A stretch of DNA of 64,000 bases from contig JAUCBJ010004884.1 in NCBI GenBank assembly GCA_032718475.1, forward strand, positions 24,012-88,011. The letters run 5' to 3'. The position numbers and the translations under genes were made by a program. The notes under the pieces were generated by a model. That model saw nothing but the letters and a program-made list of their open reading frames with translations, made no database searches and had not been told where the DNA came from. Origin of the DNA: Nemertoderma westbladi (taxonomy: Eukaryota; Xenacoelomorpha; Nemertodermatida; Nemertodermatidae). How positions within the stretch are numbered: the first letter of the stretch is position 1; each line of letters begins with the position of its first letter. Positions 50,286-62,339 of this stretch are shown here, one piece after another.

Positions 50286-50959
50286 TCAGGTTTATTGATT
50301 TTATCGAGTAAAGTTGATTCTTGTGGAGGTGTATAGTATCTCTAATAATGCTTTTGTATATTTTTTAAAGCACCCAAATATGAAATGTGCAAGTAAATAG
50401 CACTTTTAAAATTCTAAAGTCGAATTATCTCAATCACTTCTATATTTGGATATTTAGGATTACAAGGGTCCTGATTCCGTTGGCAATCATTACATGATGC
50501 GTGGAGACACAATACGATTTTTAATAAGAAACAGTGGAATTTAGTATACAGAAATTAAATATTATCACAATCTAATTTCATGTTTACTGTCGGAATTTAG
50601 GTCTTTGTGCTATTCACAGAGGCCAAGACTAAGTAGGATTCATTAGTAAGTTTCATTATCAGGAAAGTCAAGATCAGTTAGGTATTCTGCAGATATTCTA
50701 TGTAATATATTCGATATTTAGTTCGAGATCTAGTTTGTTACATGGTAGATCGAAGATATGTTATTGATCTAATACAATAATTGCACTAAATAAATATTTG
50801 TTACTTTAGAAATGTAATTATTTGAAATGTGTAACATATCGAATCGTTATTTGTTTTATTTTTATTGTTATTATAATCCCCCCCCCCCCCCCCCCGGTGG
50901 GAGACACAACGCTTCCCCAGGGGGCACCCATTACGTTGGACAGGGCACACCGAATGGGG
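50286..50959. other. Unassigned AT-rich region with a poly-C run
   Basis: No gene signature; about 17 C at 50879-50895 directly precede a short segment that joins the LINE fragment. Confidence 0.4.
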
Positions 50960-51360
50960 TGCCTCTGGATGGCACATTTACAAGAATGCTATGCCGGGTT
51001 CATTGTGTCAAGTACAATGCACACATCTCCAACCAGACACTATATAACATTGGAGGTGTCTCATTGGTTCCCCCAAGCTTGACACTAGAACAAAATCGCC
51101 TCCGCTTTGCAGGACATTGCTTTCGCCGTGAGGAACAGCCAGTGCATAATCTTGTACTTTGGCAGCCTCATGGAGTGAATAAGCATGGTGGACAGCCCAT
51201 GACTTTCTTGACACGCATCTTAAAGGACACTGGCCTTGAAGATGCGGATGATCTAGAAAATGTCATGGGTGATAAGGAGTTGTGGCGGTGGAATTTTGTC
51301 GATAAGCCGGCACAACATTCTTAAAAATGCAGCTGCAATGCAGCATGCCGATCCTAGTAG
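50960..51360 (+). pseudogene. 3' fragment of the RTE-like LINE
   Basis: From DGTFTRMLCRVHCVKYN to the terminal FVDKPAQHS the reading matches the last 117 residues or so of the ORF at 4538-6121 with few changes, and the shared 3' sequence atgcagcatgccgatccta follows. The open frame extends leftwards into unrelated DNA to Met 50827. A severely 5'-truncated insertion. Confidence 0.85.
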
Positions 51361-51700
51361 CCCTGTCAAACTCCTTCACTAAACCCAATCAAATTCCTGT
51401 CACGGTGTTCCGGGTTGTAGTGAAGTTTTTAAATTAGTGAACAGTTTTTATATGAAACAAATCTTTGTGATACAAATCTAAATAATAACACAAATTGTAA
51501 ATAAATGTAAAGTAAATCGTTCAGTCACTAATTACTGTTGCAGATGGGAAAACATTACTAATGGAGTTATAGCAGGTTAGGTTCAACTAATACTGGGTAT
51601 TAGTTGATTTAGCGTCATTTAAAGGGAAAGGAGCATGATTCGGGGATCGGGATGTATGTTATGCCGACAACCGACAGCTGATAGATAATAGACAAGCCGA
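51361..51700. other. Unassigned region, perhaps part of the gypsy remnant
   Basis: AT-rich, no domain recognised until the integrase reading begins near 51724. Confidence 0.35.
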
Positions 51701-51723
51701 CATGGGGAGTTTATTGGAAACCA

Positions 51724-52264
51724 TCATCACTGCGACATCCGCAGGGGAACGGTCATGCAGAAGCGAATGTTAAGAAGATTAAATATTTATTATCTAAGAT
51801 GGAAGGAAATAATTATAGCAACGCCTTTTCTGAAAGATATATCGAATTAATAAACACACCCAAAAAAGATGGATTAACTCCAGCCCAAAGAGTATTTGGA
51901 CACCCGCTGTGATATCTAGTTCCTGCTAATTGGCGATCATATTGGCCAGAATTTCAAAATGGATATTGAAGATGCAAACAAAGAGATAATTAAAAATTCC
52001 CTCCTATGTAAACTTTATTTTGACCGCTGTACTAATAACCTGAGACCGATTGAGAAAGGATCTTCAGTTTTAGTTCAGAATCCGGAAACTCAAAGATGGG
52101 ACAGATTGGCAACAGTCTTAGATCATAATAACCATGGACGTTACCGAATGCAGTTTCCCTCAAGCCGTCTTATTGGGCAAAATTGTATTCACATCCGTCC
52201 GGTCGCCACTGAGAAATCAGGCGAAGCAGATGTAGAAAGACGTGAGAAAGATGTGAAAGACTAG
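51724..52264 (+). pseudogene. Ty3/gypsy integrase C-terminal remnant
   Basis: The frame from 51724 has HPQGNGHAEANVKKIK, containing the catalytic-type Glu of gypsy integrases, then ELINTPKKDGLTPAQRVFG, the classic downstream phrase. A TGA near 51912 and a frame change near 51958 lead into a 101-codon frame with EKGSSVLVQNPETQRW and a small beta-domain-like tail. RT, RNase H and the two Asp of integrase are absent. A dead fragment. Confidence 0.8.
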
Positions 52265-53084
52265 AGTAAACTTTACCAGAATAAACCCCAGTTCTCGCGA
52301 TGGAGTACCCCATACATCCAGGAACCAGATAGACTTCAATACTCTATGTTGGGTGGTATTAAATGACCAAACCTTGCAATTTTTAACTTAAAAAGATGAA
52401 AGTGGTGATGGCCAAAAAAATATTATAAAAGAACGAAAGAATGCGAAAGTGGTAATATATAGACTTGTTTAAGATAGACATCAACAACCGAACTTAATGA
52501 AAAAATGAAATTGGTATATCTTATTATTCTATAGTTATTGTGGTGGTGGGAGATTTAAACGGTTATTTGTATTGTATTGTTTTACTATTACAGGTACAGA
52601 TGTAGGCACTGCTTTATAATATAACAGGCTACTGAGTGCTTATACCGGTTGTCCTTGTGTTTTTCCATCAATCATTATTATTATCATTATGACTGATGTT
52701 TGATGGATCCATAACTCATTGTGATCGAACATCAATCATTATCATTATGATTAATGTTTGATGCATCAATCACTCATTATGATCGAACATCAATCATTTT
52801 CGTCACTAGTACCTAGCAATATACAAATTAATAGATACCAGATTTGACAAATAAATGTCTGATAATAATTTTTAATGCTTTGGATCTATTCAATCACATT
52901 TTGTTTGACTACCTTAGCACCAGACAACTTATTGGGCAACAGAATCTAAATGTTTAGTAATAATAAGCCAATAGGATTTGGGTTCAAAATCCCGTGGAAA
53001 ACTATATAGATATATATAATATAGTTAGTAAACTATTCATAGTAGATATATTATACCCTACTATATTCTTAAAGAATCTTCACA
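52265..53084. other. Unassigned AT-rich region with short inverted phrases
   Basis: Around 52660-52800 the phrase gatcgaacatcaatcatt and variants occur three times next to their near complement atgtttgatg, forming short palindromes. No coding content. Confidence 0.4.
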
Positions 53085-53225
53085 TTCTTCAGGATAGTTT
53101 TAAAATAGGAACATGATGGAATTTTAGTAAGAAGGTAGTAACACATAGCAAACTGGCATTAAAAAAAATAGTCATTGGTAAAATATAGGGAACACAGTGA
53201 AAATATTAATCAGGGACGATTTTAG
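53085..53225. repeat. Dispersed repeat, inverted relative to 58833-58965
   Basis: The complement of 58833-58965 matches over about 135 bp: aaaataggaacatga, acacatagcaaa, GGAACACAGTGAAAATATTA, atcagggacgatttt. Family unknown. Confidence 0.8.
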
Positions 53226-53324
53226 GCTATTACTACTACTTACTATACTATCGGCATTCTTCATTGCAGCAGGGCAGCAGCATTATATATATATATATAT
53301 ATTACTTATATTAAGAATGCTGTG

Positions 53325-54063
53325 TCGGCTTGTCGTCAAAATAGCACCGCCACAACTCAATCACCCATGACAATTTCTATATCATCCGCATATTCAAGGC
53401 CAGTGTCCTTTAAGAGGCGTCTCAAGAAGGTCATGTGCTATCCAGCATGCGTATTCACTACTTGAGGCTGCCACAGCAAAATATTATGTACTGGCTTGTC
53501 CTCCGGGCGAAAGCAATAACGCCCTGCAAAGCGGAAGTGGTTCTGTTCAATTGTCAAGTTAGAGGGGAGACTAATGACACATGCTCAGGTTGTATAAAGC
53601 CTGATTGGAGATGTGTTCGTTGTAGTTGGCACAATGAACTCGGCGCAGCGTTCTTGTAAAGTGTCATCCACAGATTTGGAAACTTCTGAAGTTAGAGCCA
53701 GCATGGACTCTCCTATATAAGAGTACTGTTACTACTGCTGTCCTAAATATTCGAACATTGAGATCTCCTTACGTATCCGAAGGTCTCCACAATACTTGGT
53801 TACTTGAGATCCATGATCCCAAGTAGCAGAAGTCATCTACGTACTCAGGCAAGCCATCCATGGAGCTTAGGCACTTATGATCAGAAATTTCTTGAGGGCT
53901 GTCAGGTTCACTGTCATAATTTTAGTCTTCTTGGAGTTAACAAAAACACCAATACTTGAAGCAACCTGCTCCAATGAGCCGAGTAGTCAATGGGCTCCCT
54001 CTAGTAGTATTCTTAAGCAAAGTCTAGATCAGTAAGATAGATTACTTTGCTGGATAACCTCTA
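53325..54063 (-). pseudogene. RTE-like LINE 3' part, minus orientation
   Basis: The complement follows the LINE at 4538-6121 from the palm C motif region to the 3' end, with deletions and stops. Recognisable are the tail (aaggccagtgtcctttaag, 53398) and the region matching YGSPCWALT (53690-53730). It ends at about 54063, next to a plus-strand copy. Confidence 0.75.
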
Positions 54064-54071
54064 CTTCTTGT

Positions 54072-55300
54072 GGCATTATGGGGTGTGATCACTGTGAGGG
54101 CTATACTGCCTTCACAGAAGCAGTTAAGTTAGCAGCTGCAGAAACAGTTCCTGTATACCCTCGAAACAGGAAAAGGGCCCCCTGGACTGACAACAAAATC
54201 CAGAAGTGCCGAAATGACCTATATAAGGCGCAGAATGCGGCCAAGACTTACTCAGCATACTTTCATTATATGGGATTCCTGATGAAATTATTGCAGCAAT
54301 CAGATCAGTATACGATGGTTCGACAACATTTGTGTCTACTGTTGATGGTGACACATAACCATTTGAAATGTTATGGGGCGTCCTCCAGGGAGACACACTT
54401 GCACCATTCTTGTTCATAATTGTGGTTGACTATGTTTTACACATGTCCTTAGATCATCATAATGATGATGGGGTGATGATAACTCCACCTACTGGCTCCA
54501 GAAGTCGAGGAAATCTTGCCAAGTACCTAACTGATGACTTAGGAGTACTTTCAGAATCACTAGAGGGAGCCCAACGGCTCCTCAGCCCATTAGAACATGC
54601 TGCTTCTAGTGTTGGTCTTTTTATTAACTCCAGAAAGACCAAAATTTTGACAGTTAACTTTGAAAGTTCTCAGCAAGTCTCTGATCGGATGAGCATAAGC
54701 TCAAAGCATGGTATGCTTGAGCATGTGGACGACTTTTGTTACCTGGGATCATGGATCCGGAAGTCAGGTGAGGACCTTCGAATACGTAAGGGAAAGGCAT
54801 GTGCAGCCTTGAATAGAATAGCCTGGAATAATATATTCCAGGATTTGGAAGTCACCGAGAATTAATCGGAAACTTAAGGTCCGATTATTTAGAGCAGCAG
54901 TAGTTCCAGTACTCCTCTATGGGAGTCCAAATCTCTGGATGGCACATTCACAAGAATGCTACGCCGGGTTCATTGTGTCAAGTACAATGCACACATCTCC
55001 AACCAGACACTACATAACATTGGAGGTGTCTCATTGGTTCCCCCAAGCTTGACACTAGAACAAAATCGCCTCCGCTTTGCAGGACATTGCTTTCGCCGTT
55101 TGGCAGCCTCATGGAGTGAATAAGCATGGTGGACAGCCCATGACTTTCTTGAGACGCATCTTAAAGGACACTGGCCTTGAAGATGCGGATGATCTAGCAA
55201 ATGTCATGGGTGATAGGGAGTTGTGGCGGCGCAATTTTGTCGACAAGCCGGCACAGCATTCTTAAAAATGCAGCTGCAATGCAGCATGCCGATACTAGTA
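54072..55300 (+). pseudogene. RTE-like LINE, internally deleted copy, plus orientation
   Basis: Starts with the endonuclease-RT linker (NRKRAPWTDNKIQKCRNDLY), then jumps to the region after RT motif A. It continues through GVLQGDTLAPFLF, the thumb and LGSWIRKSGEDLRIRKGKA to the terminal FVDKPAQHS. LDFADDL has been lost: the reading goes from KYLT straight to DDLGVL. Several frameshifts. Ends at the same 3' boundary as the other copies. Confidence 0.85.
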
Positions 55301-55302
55301 GT

Positions 55303-55629
55303 ATGGGGTGTAACGATCACCCCATCTTTATTAAGATGGCCTAAGGACATGTGTAGAACATAATCAACCACAATTACAAATAAGAATGGAGCAAGTGTGT
55401 TACCCTGAAGGACACCCCTCGAGACTTCGAATGGATCTGTGTCACCATTAGCAGGAGACACAGATGTGGTAGAACCGTCGTACAGTGATCTGCTAGCGAT
55501 AGTTGCAATAACTTCCTCAGGAATCCCATATGCTGCAAGTATGCTGAACATAAGTGGTCGGGAGTCGAAGGCCTTAAATAAGCCAACAAAGATAATAGTC
55601 AAATGTCTGTCTTTCTTTATTAAGACCAC
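55303..55629 (-). pseudogene. RTE-like LINE reverse transcriptase fragment, minus orientation
   Basis: The complement reads DRHLTIIFVGLFKAFDS, GIPEEVIATI and GVLQGNTLAPFLFVIVVDY. It corresponds to the middle of the RT; motif A Asp is replaced by Gly (FVGLFKAFDS), so it is inactive. It is more diverged from the 4538 copy than the neighbouring plus copy. Confidence 0.8.
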
Positions 55630-57359
55630 AAATTATTTCTTTCCCAGATTACAAAGTTTTAGCACCAAATATACTTTTTTACCGCCACAAACCGATAGCC
55701 CCAAAATTCATGTTTACTGTAAGCAATATACATTAAAGCTACGACTAAATACATATTTCTTTCCCAGATTTCATACTTTCCAAATCCCAATCATCCAAAT
55801 TAATTAAATTCGTCCCAAAGTATTTTTTATATATTGATATATATATTTTTATATTCAACATTGTTAACAACGTCGTTTATTATTCTGGTTAGAAAATTAC
55901 GTCTCTGTAACCTGCTCCTTTCCCTCAATTTGGAACAACATCGTTTATTGTTTTGGTTAGAAAATCGCTGATTCTATGGAAATAAATATCACACATCTGA
56001 CCTTTTTTGTTTGATTTAGGTGTTTTAGTGTAGTAAATGTGTGTTTTGGGGCTGATGTTTTAATTTTTGGGTCGAATTTATAACATTAGTTCAGTGATGT
56101 ATTTTTTTTTGGTCAACAAGTAAATTATTTGGTGCGAAATGTATGTGTTTTGTTCTTTTGTTATTTTTTTGTCCAGAATTATTTTTTTTGGTCCGCTTGT
56201 ATGTGATTTGGTCAACGAGTACACTATTTGGTGCAGAAAGTATATGTTTTTTGCTAATTTTTTTGTTTTTTGGGTAAACTTTAATTGATAGCCTAACAGA
56301 AATAGCTGCTTATTGGCGATCTCTGGGCGGGGAATCAAGATTGCAGATATATATGTTACACATTACAGTTACATCGTGTCCGGCGAGTGTCCAATGCCCT
56401 AACGTCCACCTAGCACCAGTACCACAAACTGAATACTCAATATTTCAAGTTACTGAATACTGATTGCCCTATCAATGAATATGTGTGGTAGATGCGTTGC
56501 CAACACCATTGATGAAGAAAGGCAGGTATTATCAGGACATTCGTGTTTTATATGTAATATGTTATATTTATTTTAATATAACGTAAAATACAACTGGAAT
56601 ACACAACTGAAATTCACAAATATACAAACAGCACAAATTTCTAGCAAAATAATTAAAGATCGCATATAATTTAATTTATTTAACCAACAAAGAAATCAAT
56701 AAACTCATGTTATTGGTAACATGTTAAATTCATAAAGTAATATAATAAATATTTGAGGCGTGGAGGCGACCCAATTTGTAAGAAATATTAAAACTTACCT
56801 TATGCCGACAGTATTGGTACTGAAATATTTATTTATCATGTCAACGCCTCAACGAAATTATTTAGCTAATTATTCTAAAGAATCACGATTAAATACTCAG
56901 CCAAACATTTTGTAAGGTAAACACAAAAAGCAAGGTTAAGCTCTCTTATTAGTCTGACTCATTACATTGCTGCCTAATGAGTAGTGGTGAGCTGGTGGTT
57001 GGACTGTATCCCAGTTAGGCTAGGCAGGCAATAGCAAGCGTGCCTTGGAATAACCGAGCTAGTGTAGAGTGACGACGGCTGATGGGGTATTTTAGCAACT
57101 TAATTACGTTTAGATCAATTAAAACACATTTCTTAAAGCAAATCACTTGAACTAATTAACAACTATAATGGAATGTGGTATGAGGGAGGTATTGGGATTA
57201 CAGCTGTATATTTTTTAAGTATAATTATTTATATCTTATACTATAAAATAATTAATTTCCATTAAAACTGCTGTTTTTAAATGTTGAAAATGCTGTTTTT
57301 ACCCTAACCAACTTATTTAATTTTAATTGAATTAATTAACTGCTATTATCTTAGCTTTT
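55630..57359. other. Gene-free AT-rich region
   Basis: Contains short repeated phrases: tatttctttcccagatt (55636, 55755), atcgtttattattctggttagaaaa-like (55873, 55930), and a ggtca-acaagta-attatttggtgc phrase twice at 56111-56250. Nothing coding recognised. Confidence 0.45.
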
Positions 57360-57552
57360 CGAAGGCCCCACGCAAATTCAACTTGAAAAATTTCTAAACT
57401 TTTGCCAGACTACATGTGTACCTAGTTTGGATAGATTTCATCGAGATTAACGATTAAAGTTGAACACAACAGAACGACAGACACACCGATTGAGTTAGTG
57501 GTACTCGTACCTATATGCTAAGGTCGCTTACTTTCGTGGCTCGCCCCACAGC
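57360..57552. repeat. Dispersed repeat, copy 2
   Basis: Same family and order of phrases as 48525-48740. Confidence 0.8.
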
Positions 57553-57739
57553 GGACCTACCGGCCTCAAGTATTTTAGAGTGAAACAGGAGGGAAGTACA
57601 AATAAATATTCAGCTCGAGTATTGATGCTTGCTGCCTGGTGATATTAATTAAATATATGAATTGTAGTTGAGCTGTATTTATTTTATATAGTAAATACAT
57701 TGCACCTATATGATATAGATGGCAGAATGACTGCATTCC

Positions 57740-58205
57740 AAAGTCGTTCTACAGACTCCATAGATATAACTTTGAGGTCTACCTCGATAGCCAATTGAAC
57801 GTAGGTAGTCCTTTCTTATAAAGATGCATGAAATGGCAGCTTGCACCGTTCTTTGTTGATAACACAACACCCAGATATACAAAAGAATTCACGAACTCAA
57901 TTTCTTGACCTATATATAACAGAAAATCGTTTTTACAAAATTTTTCCCCACGGCCAAATTTAATGGCATTAGTTTTTTTCACATTAACTTAAAGGTGGTT
58001 TTCATCACAGTAGCCTGTGCGAGCTTTCTTGAACTTTCCCACTCGCATTACAAACTATTGCCAAGTCATCAGCATACATTAAGATCCAGACAGTTGCTGA
58101 GATCAGGAGAAAAGCTGGCTGGTCAGTCAGCAACAAAAATGCTGAAAAGTAATGGCGACAATTTGTCACCTTGAATTACATCAATTTGGGCTATTCGTCT
58201 GAATT
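57740..58205 (-). pseudogene. Reverse transcriptase fragment of another LINE family
   Basis: On the minus strand, starting near 58205: AQIDVIQGDKLSPLLFSIF (RT motif B), then MYADDLAIVC (motif C) about 58075, then IKFGRGEKF and FVYLGVVLSTKNG (thumb start). Stops and a frameshift separate the parts. Sequence differs clearly from the RTE-like family above. Confidence 0.7.
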
Positions 58206-58832
58206 ATTTAAAGTGCCATAGGCAACCGGTACAATAGCTAGATCACTACATCAGCACTGGACCTCATACACTGACTACTTGCCGAATTGCTGAATTGTAG
58301 GATCGTAGATTGCTAGATTGAACTTAAAACTTCTATAATAATAGATATTCACATTGGAGCCTTCACATTGGATTCAGTAACTCCAATGTCTCTCTATCAA
58401 TGTCATAGCTCTATCGACCACAGTACGATTAACAGTACGAGGTAGTGTGCCATTAACAGTACATCCTTGTCGAACCCCACTTGTCCCGATTGTGAAAATC
58501 GTTCTACAAGACAGAGTGGTCATAAATTAAGAGCTGGGATAACCATCACCTCCAGTACTGGTAACCGTAGGTCCTAGACGAATATGATACACTCAGTACA
58601 TCCTTGGAAAATAAAAGGACTAACACAAATTTAAGAACTGCTGAATTTATTGAACCACCCCCAGGAGACTTCATCACTCAACTCAGTTGGCTACTAATGC
58701 AGTCCAGTACTGCTGTAGTGATGAAGGGCCTAGCTAATTTTCCCAGTTGCAAGTGATGGCACTTTTTATAATTAATTTTTAATAAAATAGCATTTTGAAA
58801 TGTATTTTTTGCTGGTATATGTTGTTTAAAAT
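58206..58832. other. Unassigned region
   Basis: No coding or element signature recognised. Confidence 0.35.
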
Positions 58833-58965
58833 CGTCCCTGATTAATATTTTCACTGTGTTCCACATGTGTTACCTATGACTAAAGGCATTTTTGCTATGT
58901 GTCACGACTGTGTTACTCGAAATTCCTTCATGTTCCTATTTTATAACTATCCCATTCTTTTTGTA
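58833..58965. repeat. Dispersed repeat, inverted partner of 53085-53225
   Basis: See the entry at 53085; lies immediately upstream of the exchanger exon. Confidence 0.8.
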
Positions 58966-59035
58966 TGTCTCAGCATTCAGTATTTAGTTACATTTACATA
59001 AGATATCTAAAAAATAGTACTATTGTTATTTGCAG

Positions 59036-59769
59036 GAAGAGAATTAAAAGCTGGAAAGTTAACTCCGGTCTGAGATCCGTTGCTTATATTGCCAGAATGG
59101 TTAATGTTACTGGAGATAGTGTCGAGAAATGCATGCATGGTGTTGTCTTGCCTCTGATCTTCAACGAATCAGAATGGAACCATGTTATCCGTACGATCCT
59201 ATACTTTATTGGTTTGGCCTGGGTTGTCCTCGGCATAGCCATTATATCCGATAGATTCATGGTTGCCATAGAGAGGATCACGGCAGAGACTAAAAATCTA
59301 ACCGTAGCGGATAATGATTCTCCTGGGGGAACACGTGACATTGAGATTCGCATATGGAATTTGTCTGTTGCGAATCTAACTCTCATGGCATTAGGCAGCA
59401 GTGCTCCTGAGATTATGCTTTCTATTATAGAAGTGGTGGGCAATGGATTACAGTCTGGTGAACTTGGACCCAGTGCAATTGTAGGGAGCGCATCATACAA
59501 CCTTCTTATGATAACCGCAATCTGCGTAGTTGTTGTTCCTAAGGGTGAGACTCGACGCATTAAGGAAATTGAGGTTTTTGGGTTGACGTCGTTTTTCTGT
59601 TTGTTCACGTATGTTTGGCTGTTTGTTATTCTTGTGCCATCTTCTCCTGGGGTAGTTGAGATCTGGGAGGCTCTCAGTACATTGTTTTTGTTTCCCATAA
59701 TGGTCGTCTTGGCGTGGATTATAGATGCTGGCTACTTTCCTGGTATGAGGAAGGGAGTCCCTGAGACAG
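59036..59769 (+). CDS. SLC8: Na+/Ca2+ exchanger (NCX family) exon with the alpha-1 repeat
   Basis: The exon lies between an acceptor (ttatttgcag, AG 59034-59035) and a donor GTAGGG at 59770. It is 734 bp, entered at the third codon base and left after the first. The reading covers the first membrane half of NCX: VEKCMHGVVLPL (extracellular Cys), a helix with IAIISDRFMVAIE, the alpha-1 repeat (LTLMALGSSAPEIMLSIIEV and GPSAIVGSASYNLLMI), then VVVVPKGETRRIKEIEVF and two more helices. Proteins of this family exchange three Na+ for one Ca2+ across the plasma membrane. GSSAPE and GPSAIVGSA carry the ion-binding residues and are intact. A Met at 59098 followed by the glycosylation-type NVT is a less likely start. 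Upstream exons are not recognised in the window. Confidence 0.95.
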
Positions 59770-61227
59770 GTAGGGAAATTGGCTGGCCACTCCAGTGTCT
59801 GTGTATATAATTTAGGCAATGTATGTATATCTGCTCATGCTCTATGCAATATTGTGTTGTCCAAATTGATAACGTATTGGTCAGGCTAATACTTAATAAT
59901 TAAAAATTATTAATAATTAATTAAGATTAAGGGGACCATTACCACAAATCTATTTTTTTTATTTATAAAGCTACTATTCTGAAACTGAACACAAAGATCT
60001 GTGATCTTTTACTAAGAAAGCTGAGTATGAATAGCTTCCTAAACCTGTTTCTTCGAAAAATATGCCACTTTTTGTGCAGGTCGGTTTTTTCAAAAATTGT
60101 ATAAATTGAGACGCATTTATATGTATATATATGATTATATTGCATTCCCAAAAATTAAGCGCTAAGCTGTTTTTCGTGCATTTGTGAAGTTGGCGTGGCA
60201 TTTCAAATTTTGAAAATTATGAGATCCGGAAAATACCATCATGCTTTGATTTCAGCATATTTTTATTGATTTTCTGGGTCGCTGATTCGAATGGCATTAC
60301 TCTAAAAAAATGTCTACGTAGTGGAAGCTCATTTTTTGTGCAGCAAATTTAGGGTGTGGCACCTCAAATTTTAAAATATTACGAAATACATATATAATCT
60401 CTGGTGTTTGTACCATTAGGTGTTTCGGTTTTTAGAGTATTCTCATTAGAATCAGTGACCCAGGTAACCTATAAAACTGCGTTGAAATCAAACTTGGGCG
60501 TATTTTCAGAATCTTGAATATTTCAAAATTTGAAGTGACACGCCCTAGTTTTGGTGCGCAACAAAAATGAGGTACCACAAGGTGTTACGGTATTTAGAAT
60601 AATCTTATTCGAATTAACGATCCAGAAAACATTCGTTGAAATCATTCGTTGAAATCAAAACTTGGGCGTATTTTCTGAATCTTGATTTGTGCCACGCCCT
60701 AATTTTGTCGCACCAAAAATGAAGTACCACTAAGCTTACATACTTGGATTGAGCAGTAGAGTACCCCATATCAATCTGAATCAATAAAAAAACACAAAAC
60801 ATGTCAACAACCTATAAAAATTTAAAAAAATAAAATTTCAAAAAAATTTGTGCTCGGCACCAAATTTTGAGGTGACACCCACATCGAAAAATAGAAATCC
60901 AACAGCGATGCTGTTTTTTTGCAAAATATGCGCCAATAAATTTTGCTAATTCTCAAAAATAATTAAGCAGAAACATAATTGTACGATTTACAGCATTGGG
61001 GGGGGGGGGGGGGGGGGTGGGGGCGGGGGGGTCGATCAATGTCCTCTCAGACATATACCTACTGATCTCACAAGTCTAAACCAATTCCAGCAACGCAGCC
61101 AGTGTGATACAGCAGCATAAGTGGAGTTATTTTATTAAATATATTTTTTTAATCATTTTCGTATTTTGTTGAATGAGCTTATGCAAAACTTCCAAGTTCA
61201 CAATATTTAATTATTTCACACATTTAG
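59770..61227 (+). other. Intron of the exchanger gene, filled by repeats
   Basis: Starts GTAGGG and ends CACATTTAG. A repeat at 59929-61040 fills most of it. No cryptic exon with exchanger similarity was found. Confidence 0.75.
59929..61040. repeat. AAGGGGACC repeat, copy 2, ending in poly-G
   Basis: Begins like 49131-49230 and continues with phrases shared with the TTAA element at 8483-10061 (TTTTCTgGG-CGCTGATTC, ggcaccaaattttgaggtg, gaaaaatagaaat). It contains three to four internal copies of a TTTGAAGTGACACGCCCTA-like unit and ends in a run of about 20 G followed by a G-rich stretch (60998-61031). Confidence 0.7.
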
Positions 61228-61354
61228 TTACGACAGAAAGATCTCATATTCCATTAGAAGCTTCAAAATCAAAGGTCTCTGAAAAAGACGTTCGAGATTT
61301 CATGAAGCAGCGAGAGAAGGAGGGGAAATTTTTTACTGCTAATCAAACTGCTTT
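61228..61354 (+). CDS. SLC8: Second exchanger exon (start of the cytosolic loop)
   Basis: 127 bp from an acceptor AG at 61226-61227 to a GTAAGT donor at 61355. Using the phase left by the previous exon, the frame is open: TTERSHIPLEASKSKVSEKD, then VRDFMKQREKEGKFF. This charged, soluble sequence lies where NCX proteins have the beginning of their large regulatory loop. Exact homology is not obvious, since this part of the loop is poorly conserved; the phase match and splice sites are the main evidence. Confidence 0.65.
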
Positions 61355-61562
61355 GTAAGTTGAAATAACATTGTTTATAAATAATTTATTTTAATTATAA
61401 GTTGAAATAACATTGCCATTGTGTATAAATAATATATTTATATTATTACTATTTCCCAAATATTTGCACATATTATTACTATAGCCATTATTAGATTCAA
61501 TTTGGTAGTGTTGTATTTAAGGGGATCGGACAGTGGAAATGATATCCTTCCAGGCTTCCCGA

Positions 61563-62336
61563 TTATCCATAGTTGTCGCAATTTCGTTCAGTATCCCTTT
61601 CAAGTTGATCTATATATGTTATGGCTGGTCGTCCACGACTACGCTTTCCATGAGTTGGTTGCCAGAAAAGTAGATCTGGTATGACCTCGTCTTTACTTCG
61701 CCAGCAGTGCCCACCGAATCTTAATCTGCGTTCATGGAGGGTGGTTGATACAGGTGGTATTGTACCATAAAGCTCGGCGTTTGTCATGTGTTGTCTCCAG
61801 CAGATGTTTAGGGCTGCCCTTAGTAGTCTTGTGTAGCAACCATCAATTCGTTGTTCAAGTGATTTAGTCAGTGTCCAGGTCTCACCCCCGTATAAAAATA
61901 CACTTTCCACTGTGGCTCGAAAGAACTTAGTCTTCAGGTGCCTGGAGAGATCTGATTTCCAGATGGTATCCATTTTTGATAGAGCTACCCAAGCCTTTGC
62001 TTTCCTAACTTCTATGTCCTTTTTGCTACTCTCTATCCATGATCCTAGGTACTGGAAGTTGTCAACCTTCCTTAGTTGATTATTATCAATGGTTGTCAAG
62101 TTTCCATCAATATTAAAAGTCATGAATTCGGTCTTGGTAGCATTTATATGCAATCCAACCTCCTTAGCAGCCCTCTCCACTTTATTTAGTAGAAGCTGTG
62201 CATCTGCTAGTGTATTAGAGAGTAGAGTGATGTCATCCGCAAAGTCGGTGTCTGCGACTGTAGTTGCTGGATATCTACTACTTCTGTGTTCTTGAAGTGT
62301 GAATCCCAGATCTTCACCATTTGTGTCCGTCCTCAT
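61563..62336 (-). pseudogene. LINE reverse transcriptase palm C motif to C-terminus
   Basis: 257-aa frame: DTDFADDITLLSN (motif C), EVGLHINATKTEFM, FQYLGSWIESSKKDIEVRKA, FLYGGETWTLTKSLEQRIDG and RLRFGGHCWRSKDEVIPDLL, then GRPAITYIDQLERDT. The order and spacing agree with the 4538 copy, so this is the same superfamily. It stops early at 61563 compared with that copy. Confidence 0.85.
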
Positions 62337-62339
62337 TGC

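Noticed and set aside
59084-59698. 204-codon minus-strand ORF
   Set aside because: Antisense shadow of the exchanger exon, which matches a known family on the plus strand.
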